8,897 bases of DNA from CAWEHQ01 sp051001995 (GTDB taxonomy: Bacteria; Actinomycetota; Thermoleophilia; Solirubrobacterales; Thermoleophilaceae): the NCBI GenBank assembly GCA_051001995.1, contig JBPCMT010000203.1:1-8897 (forward strand), in the 5' to 3' direction. This document shows positions 1 through 6,378 of the stretch, in pieces. How positions within the stretch are numbered: position 1 is the stretch's first letter; each line of letters starts with the position of its first letter. The position numbers and the translations under genes are program-made. Under the pieces are notes generated by a model. It was given only the letters and a program-made list of their open reading frames with translations. It ran no database searches and had not been told where the DNA came from.

Positions 1-181
1 CCTCGACGAGCCCGAGCACGGACGGACCGACCAGCACGCCCGCCAGGATCTCCCCGACGATCCCCGGCTGACCGATCCGTTTGAAGAGCTCGTCGCCGAG
101 CTTGGCCGCGAGCAGGGCGAGGAACAGCACCAGGAGGGTGTCCGCCACCTCCGTGGCGGCCGCGACGGGAAGGCCGCTCAT
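1..181 (-). CDS. Kef/CPA2-type cation:proton antiporter, N-terminal fragment
   Basis: This is the first 60 codons of a membrane transporter whose remainder lies beyond the left edge. The start is ATG at 181-179, 16 nt after the stop of the CBS-domain gene upstream. The peptide has a hydrophobic segment at about residues 13-25 (LLVLFLALLAAKLGDELF region), then RIGQPGIVGEILAGVLVGPS. That second stretch is the signature of the first helices of the monovalent cation:proton antiporter-2 family (Pfam Na_H_Exchanger, KefB/KefC/GerN type). Such proteins exchange Na+ or K+ for H+ across the cytoplasmic membrane. The short gap suggests co-transcription with the CBS protein and the upstream permease. 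Whether it carries a C-terminal RCK/TrkA domain cannot be seen. The family call rests on a short but characteristic segment; ion specificity is unknown. Confidence 0.85.
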   Translation of the reverse strand, partial: MSGLPVAAATEVADTLLVLFLALLAAKLGDELFKRIGQPGIVGEILAGVLVGPSVLGLVE

Positions 182-197
182 CGGGCCGTGGTGACCC

Positions 198-656
198 CTA
201 CGCGGGGAGGCGCTCGGCCAGGGCTCGGAAGAAGTCCCAGCGGGTCACCACGCCGATCACCCGTCCCCCGTCCACGATCGGGACGATCAGGACGCGGTGG
301 TGCATGAACGTCTCCGCGAGCTGGGCATCGGAGTAGTCGGCGCCGACGTCCACGTGCTCTGTGTTCATGTAGCGGGCGACGGGCGCCGACGCGCAGCCCA
401 CCTGCTTCTCCAGCAGCTCGTCGGTCGCCTTGGTCACGAACGCCGCGTAGTGCAGCTCGCGCATGTAGCCGGGAAAGATCGCGTTGATGAACTCGCGCTC
501 GCCGAAGATGCCGACGAGCTTGCCGTCCCCGTCCACCACCGGCAGCGCGGGGACGCCGGTCTCGATGATCCGCTTCACCGCCGGGAGCACCTGGTCGTCC
601 TCCCGCAGCAACGGGACCTCGCGCGCTGTCAAGTCTCCAATCGTGCTAGGCGTCAA
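198..656 (-). CDS. Two-CBS-domain protein
   Basis: A 152-residue soluble protein made of a CBS pair (Bateman module): CBS1 at about residues 7-62 (GVPALPVVDGDGKLVGIFGE) and CBS2 at about 94-148 (VLIVPIVDGGRVIGVVTRWD). They are joined by a linker containing FPGYMRELHYAAF. Each repeat ends in the usual beta-strand/G-x-V/F-T/G-x-x-D/E pattern. CBS pairs generally bind adenosine nucleotides and gate a partner protein. No catalytic or membrane domain is present, so this is probably a stand-alone regulator. The start is TTG at 656-654: no other start codon lies in frame before a stop at 710-708, and AGAGG (667-663) sits 6 nt upstream. It lies 51 nt after the permease stop and 16 nt before the antiporter start, so regulation of one of these transporters is a reasonable inference but not shown. 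Confidence 0.9.
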   Translation of the reverse strand: MTPSTIGDLTAREVPLLREDDQVLPAVKRIIETGVPALPVVDGDGKLVGIFGEREFINAIFPGYMRELHYAAFVTKATDELLEKQVGCASAPVARYMNTEHVDVGADYSDAQLAETFMHHRVLIVPIVDGGRVIGVVTRWDFFRALAERLPA

Positions 657-707
657 CCGCGGCCTCTGTTCATTGAGTCGGGACGGTAGCGATGCCGAGC
701 CGCCGCG

Positions 708-1961
708 TCACAGGTACCTGATCGCGATGTAGAGCGTGGCGATCGCGATCGAGAGCAGCGTCGCCGGGACGCCGACCTTGAGGAACTGGACGAAGCCGAT
801 CGGGCGTCCGGCTCGCTCGGCCATGCCGGCCGCGGCGACGTTCGCCGCGGCGGCGATCAGCGTCGCGTTGCCGCCGAAGCACGCGCCAAGCGACAGCGCC
901 CACCAGTAGGCGTTGTCTCCGGAGTCGCCGCGAAGCTCCTCCACCACCGGGATCATCGCCGTGGTGAACGGGATGTTGTCCACAAACGCCGAGCCGACCG
1001 CCGCCACCCAGGTGATCCCGAGCAGCTCGGCCGAGCGGTCACCGCCGGTCACCGAGGCCACTGCGTCCGTGACCTCGCCGATCGCTCCGGTCTCCACGAG
1101 CGCCCCCACCATGACGAACAGGCCCAGGAAGAAGAACAACGTCGCCCACTGGATGCCCGACAGCGCCTCCTCGAGGCTCTGGCGGGTGACGAGCAGCATC
1201 ACTTTCGCGCTGGTGGTCTCGACCGTCGCCGGCTCGATCCCGATCGCGCCCTGCACGAAGAACGCGAGGATCGTCAGCACGGCGATCGGCAACGTCCTCC
1301 TCAACTCGTCGTGGTCCTCGATCGATCGGGAGGCGTCGAGCGACATGACGCGTCGTCGCGCCTCCCGATCGATCCGAAAGCTTCTGCGGAAAGCCAGGTA
1401 CAGCAAGCCTGTGACGGCGACGAAGGTGACCGCGGCTACGGGCGCCAGGTTCACGATGAAGTCGAGGAAGGACAGGTCGGTCGCCCCCGCTATCAGGATG
1501 TTCGGCGGGTCGCCGATCAGCGTCGCGGTGCCGCCGATGTTCGACGCGATGATCTGGATGATCACGAGCGGAATCGGTCGGATGTCAAGCGTGTCCGCGA
1601 GCAGGAAGGTGATCGGGACGATCAGCAGCATCGTGGTCAGGTTGTCGAGGAAGGCCGAGAGGAGCGCCGTTGTCCCGGCGAGCGCGGCCACGAGGACAAG
1701 TGGCCGCCCGCGCGAGAGCTGACCCGCCCTGATCGCGAGGTAGTTGTAGACGCCGGTCGGCTCGGTCAACCGGACGATCAACATCATCCCCGCGAGCAGC
1801 CCGATCGTGTTGAAGTCGATCGCCGCGACGGCCTCCTCCTGATCGATCGTGTGCGAGACCACGACGAGCGCGGCGCCGAGCAGCGCGACGGCCGTGCGGT
1901 GCAACCGCTCGGAGGCGATCACGCCGAGCGCAATCGCGAACACTGCTACCGCTAGGACCAT
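708..1961 (-). CDS. ArsB/NhaD-type (CitMHS-fold) membrane transporter
   Basis: A 417-residue polytopic membrane protein with about 10-12 hydrophobic helices, of the ion transporter superfamily branch holding ArsB, NhaD and the P protein (Pfam CitMHS). It has the two-fold internal repeat typical of the fold. Repeat one has FLDNLTT (about 105-110) followed by NIGGTATLIGDPPNIL (141-156). Repeat two has FVDNIPFTT (326-334) followed by GGNATLIAAAANVAAAG (363-379). A charged loop at about 192-222 separates the halves. The frame stays open about 106 codons further upstream, but that stretch is Ser/Arg-rich, not membrane-like, and overlaps the divergent sigma-factor gene. I therefore place the start at ATG 1961-1959, where a hydrophobic helix begins at once; the ribosome-binding site there is weak. 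The substrate could be arsenite, Na+/H+ or an organic anion. No arsR/arsC neighbour is present, and the adjoining CBS and Kef-type genes favour cation/proton exchange. Confidence 0.88.
   Translation of the reverse strand: MVLAVAVFAIALGVIASERLHRTAVALLGAALVVVSHTIDQEEAVAAIDFNTIGLLAGMMLIVRLTEPTGVYNYLAIRAGQLSRGRPLVLVAALAGTTALLSAFLDNLTTMLLIVPITFLLADTLDIRPIPLVIIQIIASNIGGTATLIGDPPNILIAGATDLSFLDFIVNLAPVAAVTFVAVTGLLYLAFRRSFRIDREARRRVMSLDASRSIEDHDELRRTLPIAVLTILAFFVQGAIGIEPATVETTSAKVMLLVTRQSLEEALSGIQWATLFFFLGLFVMVGALVETGAIGEVTDAVASVTGGDRSAELLGITWVAAVGSAFVDNIPFTTAMIPVVEELRGDSGDNAYWWALSLGACFGGNATLIAAAANVAAAGMAERAGRPIGFVQFLKVGVPATLLSIAIATLYIAIRYL
1320..1374. repeat. Perfect 16-bp inverted repeat inside the permease gene
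   Basis: GATCGATCGGGAGGCG at 1320-1335 is exactly the reverse complement of CGCCTCCCGATCGATC at 1359-1374, with a 23-nt spacer. On the minus strand the arms encode residues about 196-201 and 209-214, in the hydrophilic loop between the two halves of the transporter. In RNA this would be a very stable stem. I infer an mRNA structure or protein-binding dyad; chance in a G+C-rich coding region cannot be excluded. Confidence 0.85.
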
Positions 1962-2103
1962 CGGCGACTGTCCGGTGGCTGACCTTCGACCATGAACGAC
2001 GAGGCTAGTAACTCGGCGCGCTGCGTGGATCGCGGGGTATCGGTCGGCGTCCGGCGGCACGCCGCTTAGCGGCGCTTTAGCACCGGCGCCTACGGTGGCG
2101 CCG
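1962..2103. promoter_or_regulatory. Divergent intergenic region with clustered dyads
   Basis: This 142-nt spacer lies between the divergent permease and sigma-factor genes and should hold both promoters, although no convincing -35/-10 pair is visible. Its right half contains three short dyads in a row. CGGCG-gca-CGCCG lies at 2052-2064, GCCGC-tta-GCGGC at 2061-2073 (overlapping the first), and CGGCGCC-tacggt-GGCGCCG at 2084-2103 immediately before the sigma-factor ATG. The first two are mutually exclusive as RNA hairpins. No CIRCE-type operator (TTAGCACTC-N9-GAGTGCTAA) is present, although TTAGCAC occurs alone at about 2077-2083. Confidence 0.45.
2084..2103 (+). promoter_or_regulatory. Hairpin covering the sigma-factor ribosome-binding site
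   Basis: A perfect 7-bp stem, CGGCGCC (2084-2090) and GGCGCCG (2097-2103), with loop TACGGT. The likely Shine–Dalgarno GGTGG (2094-2098) lies partly in the loop and partly in the 3' arm, and the stem ends directly at ATG 2104. After one mismatch, CA at 2081-2082 could pair with TG at 2105-2106, taking in most of the start codon. If transcription begins upstream of it, this structure would hinder translation initiation. The regulatory role is inference. Confidence 0.45.
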
Positions 2104-2940
2104 ATGGTCGATCGAGCCGAGCTCCAGGAGGTCGAGCCGCTTCTGCGCGGGCTCGGCAGGGAGCCACTCTTGACGGCCGAGGAGGAGCTCGAGCTGGCGC
2201 GCCGGATCGAGCGCGGAGACCTCGCCGCGAAGGAGCGAATGGTCACCGCGAACCTTCGCCTGGTCGTCTCGATCGCCAAGCGCTACCGCCGGCTCGGCCT
2301 GCCGTTCTCGGACCTGATCCAGGAGGGCACGATCGGCCTGATCCGGGCGGTCGAGAAGTTCGACCACCGCAAGGGCTTCAAGTTCTCGACCTATGCGACC
2401 TGGTGGATCCGACAGGCGATCGCGCGCGGGATCGACGACAAGGCCCGCACGGTCAGGATTCCGGTGCACGTGGCCGACCACATGAAGAAGGTCGCGCGCG
2501 CCGAGCGCGAGCTCGCCGGCGCGCTGGGGCGCGATGCCGAGGTGTCGGAGCTGGCGCAGGCCACCGGGCTGACGGAGCTGGAGGTCGAGGACGCGCACCG
2601 CAACGCCCGGGCGCCCGTCTCGCTCCACCGGCCGGTCTCAGAGGACGGCGACGTCGAGCTCGGGGACCTGATTCCCGACACGGAGTCCGAGTCGCCGCTC
2701 GACCGCGTGGCCGACGACTTCACGCAGGCGGCGCTGCGCGATGCGCTCGACAACCTCCCCCACCGTGACCGGCGGGTGATCGAGCTACGCCACGGCCTCT
2801 GGGGCGAGCACCCGCGAACGCTGGACGAGACGGCGCGAGCGCTCGGGCTCACGCGCGAGCGGATCCGCCAGCTGGAGACGACCGCTCTCCGCCGCCTCGC
2901 CACGCTGCCAGAGGCGGCAGCCCTGCGCGGCGCCGCCTGA
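2104..2940 (+). CDS. Primary-type (group 1/2) sigma-70 factor
   Basis: A 278-residue RNA polymerase sigma factor with a nearly complete RpoD-family core. Region 1.2 is at about residues 24-40 and regions 2.1-2.2 at 45-86 (RMVTANLRLVVSIAKRY, DLIQEGTIGLIRAVEKFD). Region 2.3-2.4 is at 89-124, with GFKFSTYATWWIRQAI, the aromatic and Q residues that melt and read the -10 element. Region 3 spans about 125-172, the 3.2 finger about 173-195, and region 4 about 205-268, with the -35-binding helix-turn-helix TLDETARALGLTRERIRQLE. Region 1.1 and the long acidic N-terminus of housekeeping RpoD/SigA are missing, and the length fits a group 2 (SigB/HrdB-like) paralogue; it could be the only vegetative sigma of a compact type. 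I prefer ATG 2104, 5 nt after GGTGG, over GTG 2095. No anti-sigma gene is adjacent. Its stop lies 10 nt from the convergent prmA stop. Confidence 0.93.
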   Translation: MVDRAELQEVEPLLRGLGREPLLTAEEELELARRIERGDLAAKERMVTANLRLVVSIAKRYRRLGLPFSDLIQEGTIGLIRAVEKFDHRKGFKFSTYATWWIRQAIARGIDDKARTVRIPVHVADHMKKVARAERELAGALGRDAEVSELAQATGLTELEVEDAHRNARAPVSLHRPVSEDGDVELGDLIPDTESESPLDRVADDFTQAALRDALDNLPHRDRRVIELRHGLWGEHPRTLDETARALGLTRERIRQLETTALRRLATLPEAAALRGAA

Positions 2941-2954
2941 CCCTCCGGAGTCAG
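2937..2954. terminator. Possible short bidirectional terminator between convergent stops
   Basis: CTGAC (2937-2941) and GTCAG (2950-2954) form a 5-bp dyad around CCTCCGGA, with a CTCCGGAG palindrome at 2943-2950. Each arm contains the TGA stop of one convergent gene (sigma factor on plus, prmA on minus). The stem is weak and has no T-run, so termination here is only a possibility. Confidence 0.2.
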
Positions 2955-3754
2955 CGACCCAGGAGCAGCGCGCTCCACCCCTGACGCGTGAGGCGGGCCT
3001 CCTCGGCGAGCGGCGCGAACGCCGCGGCCACCTCGTCGGCCTCCTCGGCGAGCAGCCCCGAGACGATCAGGGCGCGCGGCGGCGCCTCGATCAACTCGGC
3101 GAGGCGCAGGAGCAGGGGCCGCATCAGATTTGCGACCACCACGTCGGCACCGGGCGGCGGCGACCGGCGGAGGTCCAGTCGCTCGATGCGGGCGAGGCGG
3201 ACGCCGTTGGCGCGCGCGTTTCGGAGCGTCGTCTCGATCGCGGCGCCGTCCGCGTCCACGGCCACGACAGGGTCGAGGCCGAGCTTCGCGGCGGCGATCG
3301 CGATCACCCCGGAGCCGCAGCCGAGGTCGGCGAGCGAGCGATGCGCATCGAGGTCGAGCAGAAGCTCGAGGCACATGCGCGTGGTGGGATGCGTGCCGGT
3401 GCCAAACGCCTGCCCCGGATCGATCACGACCTCGGCGACGCCGGGCCGGACGGCCGGTCGCTCCCACGGCGGACGCACGTAGAGGCGCCCTCCGAGCAGG
3501 ACGGCCCCGTGGAATCGCTTCCAGCGCTCGGACCAGTCGTCGGGGACCTCCTCGCCGCGAACCTCGACGGTGACTCCGCCTAGCCGAGCCGAGCCGGACG
3601 GCAGCGACGGGAGCTCACCCGGCGCGCCGTACACGGCGTACTCGACAAAGCCCCGGCCGTCGACCTGCTCGACGCCCGACGGCGCCAACTCCAGCAGCTC
3701 CCCGAGCACCCGCTCCGCGGCCTCCGACGGGGCCCGGATCGCCAGGCGGATCAC
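2951..3754 (-). CDS. prmA: Ribosomal protein L11 methyltransferase PrmA
   Basis: A 267-residue SAM-dependent methyltransferase that methylates amino groups of ribosomal protein L11, in the cytoplasm. The N-terminal ~85 residues form the L11-recognition domain and end in the characteristic DWSERWKRFHG (73-83). The family signature IDPGQAFGTGTHPTTRMCLE is at 111-130. SAM motif I is LADLGCGSGVIAIAAAKLG (141-159), the acidic end of beta-2 is VDAD (166-169), and the motif IV equivalent is VVANLMRPLLLRLAE (206-220). It is slightly shorter than the ~290-residue E. coli enzyme, mostly in the N-terminal domain. The start is GTG 3754-3752, 13 nt after the dnaJ stop, so it is probably translated from the hrcA–dnaJ transcript. 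A dnaJ–prmA order is common in Gram-positive bacteria, but there rsmE usually follows. Here the next gene is a convergent sigma factor. Confidence 0.93.
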   Translation of the reverse strand: MIRLAIRAPSEAAERVLGELLELAPSGVEQVDGRGFVEYAVYGAPGELPSLPSGSARLGGVTVEVRGEEVPDDWSERWKRFHGAVLLGGRLYVRPPWERPAVRPGVAEVVIDPGQAFGTGTHPTTRMCLELLLDLDAHRSLADLGCGSGVIAIAAAKLGLDPVVAVDADGAAIETTLRNARANGVRLARIERLDLRRSPPPGADVVVANLMRPLLLRLAELIEAPPRALIVSGLLAEEADEVAAAFAPLAEEARLTRQGWSALLLGR

Positions 3755-3767
3755 GCGCCCGGAACGC

Positions 3768-4895
3768 TCAGCGAAGCGCCCGGCGGACGCGCGAGAAGAG
3801 CGACTCCTCCTCGCGATCGGCGAGGTTGCGATCGGTCAGCGACTCCGCGAGGCGCTCGACCAGCCCGCGCTGCTCGTCGGTCAGGTGGCGCGGCACGACG
3901 ACATTTACGACGACGCGCTGGTCGCCGCGCGCGCCCCGGCGAAGCGAGGGCATCCCGCGCCCGCGGAGGCTGATCACGGTGCCCGGCTGCGTCCCCGGGC
4001 GGACCTCGATCTGCTCGTCGCCGTCGAGCGTGGGAACCGTCAGCGTGGCGCCGAGCGCGGCGTTCGGAGCGGACACGTCGACGACGGTCACGAGGTCGTT
4101 GCCGTCGCGCACGAAGCGCTCGTCGGGCGTGATGCGCACCAGCACGAACAGGTCGCCGGGCGGCCCGCCGCGCTCTCCCGCATGCCCGCTACCCGAGACG
4201 CGAATGCGCTGCTCGTCGGCGATCCCCGCGGGCACGTCGACGCTGAGCGCCGCGCGTGCCGCCTCGCGCCCGCGCCCGCCGCAGCGCCTGCACGGCGTCC
4301 TCGCGAGCTTCCCCTCGCCTCCGCAGGCGTCGCAGGCCTGGGCGCGCACCAGCTGCCCGAAGGCCGACCGAGTGACCGTGCGCACCTGGCCGGCTCCGCC
4401 GCAGCGGCCGCAGGTCTCGATCGGCGTGCCCGGCTCCGCGGCGTTGCCGCTGCAGCGCTCGCAGGCGCTCACGGCGTCGTACTCAACGTCCACGGTGGTC
4501 CCGGTGGCCGCGTCCTCGAGGGCGACCTCCACGGACACGCCCACGTCGCCGCCCTGGACCGCCGAGCGACCGAAGCCGGACCGTCCAAAGGCGGCGCCCG
4601 CCCCGCCGAAGAACGCGTCGAAGATGTCGGCGAATGTGCCGAAGCCCGAGAAGTCCGGCTCGTAGCCGCGCGAGGACAGCCCCTCGTGTCCGTAGCGGTC
4701 ATAGATCGCGCGGCGCTCGCGGTCGGACAGGATCTCGTGCGCCTCCGCGGCCTCCTTGAACTTCTCCTCGGCGTCGGGGTCGTCGCGGTTGACGTCGGGG
4801 TGCAGCGCCCGCGCGACGCGGCGAAACGCCTTCTTGATGTCGCCCTCGGAGGCGTCGCGCGCGACCCCCAGGACCTCGTACGGGTCGCTGTTCAT
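3768..4895 (-). CDS. dnaJ: Chaperone protein DnaJ (Hsp40, type I)
   Basis: A 375-residue co-chaperone that delivers substrates to DnaK and stimulates its ATPase. The J domain spans residues 4-68 with the HPD motif at 32-34. A short Gly/Phe region runs about 75-112 (FSGFGTFADIFDAFFGG). The zinc domain holds four cysteine pairs at 145/148, 162/165, 188/191 and 202/205, and two beta-barrel C-terminal domains follow to about 345. Three repeats fit CxxCxGxG; the first reads CERCSGNA, with Ala in place of the last Gly, but all eight cysteines are kept. I chose ATG 4895-4893 because GAGGTG (4910-4905) lies 9 nt upstream, overlapping the hrcA stop. An in-frame GTG at 4907 would add four residues. The gene follows hrcA by 13 nt. 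There is no dnaK or grpE in the window, so this may be the DnaJ2-type paralogue found next to hrcA in actinobacteria. Confidence 0.95.
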   Translation of the reverse strand: MNSDPYEVLGVARDASEGDIKKAFRRVARALHPDVNRDDPDAEEKFKEAAEAHEILSDRERRAIYDRYGHEGLSSRGYEPDFSGFGTFADIFDAFFGGAGAAFGRSGFGRSAVQGGDVGVSVEVALEDAATGTTVDVEYDAVSACERCSGNAAEPGTPIETCGRCGGAGQVRTVTRSAFGQLVRAQACDACGGEGKLARTPCRRCGGRGREAARAALSVDVPAGIADEQRIRVSGSGHAGERGGPPGDLFVLVRITPDERFVRDGNDLVTVVDVSAPNAALGATLTVPTLDGDEQIEVRPGTQPGTVISLRGRGMPSLRRGARGDQRVVVNVVVPRHLTDEQRGLVERLAESLTDRNLADREEESLFSRVRRALR

Positions 4896-4908
4896 CTCCC
4901 GGCGCACC

Positions 4909-5952
4909 TCACTCGTCGTAGACGTCGCCGACCACGCGCGAGAGCTCGGCTGCCGCGGCGCGCACCGAGATGATCGCCTTCGGGTAGTCCATCCGCATCG
5001 GACCCAGGACGCTGACGGTCCCGAGGTTGCGCCCGGCGAGGCCGTAGTTGGCCGCCACGAGGCTCAGCTCGCGAAGCTCGGGGGCCTCGTGCTCGCGCCC
5101 GATCCGCAGGTAGACGCTCGACTCCTCGAGCGCGCCCCGGAGCAGCGACAGGATCGCCACACGCCGCTCGAGCACGCGCATCAGGTCGCTCAGCTGCGAG
5201 AGCTCCTGGAAGCGCTCCTCGGCGAGAAGGCGCGAGGCACCCTCCACGTACAGGCTCTCCTCGGCGGTCGCGGCGAGCTCGGTGAACGCCGGCGCGAGCG
5301 TGGCCAGGAAGTCGCGCTCAGCGGCGCTGAGCCCGGGATCCTGGAGCTTGCCCTGGAGCATCCTGGCGCCGAGGCGAATGCCGCCGAGAGCCTCGTTCAG
5401 GTAGCTGCCGGCCCAGTCCACGAGGCCCGGGTCGAGCGCGCGGTCGTAGGAGAGGACGCGCTTGGTGACCCCCCCGGTCGAGGTGATGACCACAACCATC
5501 GCCACCTGCGGCTGGAGCTGGAGCACCTCGATCCGGCGGATGGTGGTGGTGGCGATCGGCGGCGCCGAGACGATCGCCAGCATGTCGGTGACCTGCGAGA
5601 GCTGCTCGGTGGTGGTTCGCATCGCCTCATCGACCTCGCGCCGGATCGCGCCGACGCGCAGGCGCGCCGGAGGGGCCGGCAGGACGCCGCGATCCAGCAG
5701 CTCGTCGACGAAGAAGCGGTAGCCGCGGTCGGTGGGAACGCGGCCGGCCGAGGTGTGGGGGTGCTGGAGCAGTCCGGCGTCCTCGAGCCGGGCGAGCTCG
5801 GCCCTGACGGTCGACGGCCCCCATTCGACGTCCGCCTGCGCCGCGATCCACTGCGATGCCACGGGCCCGCCGCCCGCGATGTGGCTCTCCACCACCTTGC
5901 GGAGGACGGCGGCCTGTCTGTCGGTGAGCTCCATGGCCCAATTGTGGCTCAT
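4909..5952 (-). CDS. hrcA: Heat-inducible transcription repressor HrcA
   Basis: A 347-residue repressor that binds CIRCE operators upstream of groE/dnaK-type heat-shock operons and is kept active by GroEL. The N-terminal winged helix (about residues 7-85) carries the family hallmark GPSTVRAELARLEDAGLL (45-62) and HTSAGRVPTDRGYRFFVDEL (66-85). The rest is the GAF-like dimerisation domain with its inserted segment, ending in a conserved MRMDYPKAIISVRA-type strand. The start is ATG 5952-5950, preceded by GGAG with a 5-nt spacer. ATG 5934 (MELTDRQ) is a possible alternative with a weaker site. A longer frame upstream would run into the dehydratase gene and does not resemble HrcA. It begins 37 nt after the dehydratase stop and leads into dnaJ. 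No CIRCE element occurs anywhere in the window, so autoregulation here is not supported. Confidence 0.95.
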   Translation of the reverse strand: MSHNWAMELTDRQAAVLRKVVESHIAGGGPVASQWIAAQADVEWGPSTVRAELARLEDAGLLQHPHTSAGRVPTDRGYRFFVDELLDRGVLPAPPARLRVGAIRREVDEAMRTTTEQLSQVTDMLAIVSAPPIATTTIRRIEVLQLQPQVAMVVVITSTGGVTKRVLSYDRALDPGLVDWAGSYLNEALGGIRLGARMLQGKLQDPGLSAAERDFLATLAPAFTELAATAEESLYVEGASRLLAEERFQELSQLSDLMRVLERRVAILSLLRGALEESSVYLRIGREHEAPELRELSLVAANYGLAGRNLGTVSVLGPMRMDYPKAIISVRAAAAELSRVVGDVYDE

Positions 5953-5989
5953 GGGAGCTCCGGCTCCGTGAAGAGGCTGCCTCAGAGCC

Positions 5990-6376
5990 TTAGGAGAGCT
6001 CGAGCTCGGCCTCCGCGTTGCGGATGATCTGGTTTCCGGCCTGCTCGGCCACGACGTCGAGCACCATCCGGCCGTCGCTTCGGTCACGCACGGTCCCGGA
6101 GACCGTTACCTCCTGCTCCGGCACGCCCATGCCGCGGAACTGGACCGATAGCCGCCGCAGCGCGCGGGGGTCTCCGCCCGCCGAGGCCACGCTCGCGCGC
6201 GCCACCTGGGCCATTCCCCAGAGTCCATGAAGGATGTTGCCCGGAAGCCCGACCGCGCGCGCGAACTCGGCGTCGATGTGGATCGGGTTGAAGTCCCCGG
6301 ACGCGCCGGCGTAGCGGTGGGGCACGTAGCGGTCGGGCGTGACCGCCAGTTCGGGGATGCGCTCGCCGGCCCGCAT
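5990..6376 (-). CDS. MaoC-like (R)-hydroxyacyl dehydratase, catalytic (HadB-like) subunit
   Basis: A 128-residue single hot-dog protein of the MaoC/(R)-specific hydratase-2 family. The catalytic motif GDFNPIHID (27-35) has the Asp28/His33 pair of hydratase 2. It is followed by ARAVGLPGNILHGLWGMAQV (39-58), the family's helix and LHG turn. The reaction is (3R)-hydroxyacyl thioester to trans-2-enoyl thioester plus water, or the reverse. The preceding gene encodes a hot-dog partner lacking this motif, so the pair probably forms a heterodimer like mycobacterial HadA–HadB. I use ATG 6376-6374, which leaves 2 nt after the upstream stop. GTG at 6382-6380 would give a 4-nt GTGA overlap and two more residues, and is nearly as likely. 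Either way translation is probably coupled. The acyl carrier (ACP or CoA) and chain length cannot be told. Confidence 0.88.
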   Translation of the reverse strand: MRAGERIPELAVTPDRYVPHRYAGASGDFNPIHIDAEFARAVGLPGNILHGLWGMAQVARASVASAGGDPRALRRLSVQFRGMGVPEQEVTVSGTVRDRSDGRMVLDVVAEQAGNQIIRNAEAELELS

Positions 6377-6378
6377 CT

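Noticed and set aside
2075..2103. CIRCE-like operator (TTAGCAC followed by GGTGGCG)
   Set aside because: Only the first half resembles CIRCE; the second half does not read GAGTGCTAA and the spacing is wrong.
1962..2279. 106-codon N-terminal extension of the permease
   Set aside because: Ser/Arg-rich, not membrane-like, and overlapping the divergent sigma-factor coding region; a hydrophobic helix begins at ATG 1961.
3570..4973. Long plus-strand open frame (467 codons) opposite dnaJ
   Set aside because: It is rich in Arg/Ala/Gly with no domain and lies antisense to a clear dnaJ. Long antisense frames are expected in G+C-rich DNA.
4756..6027. Long plus-strand open frame opposite hrcA
   Set aside because: Low-complexity His/Arg/Leu-rich translation with no family resemblance; the minus strand encodes a full HrcA.
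5953..6087. N-terminal extension of HrcA
   Set aside because: It overlaps the dehydratase gene in another frame and does not resemble HrcA; a good ribosome-binding site precedes ATG 5952.
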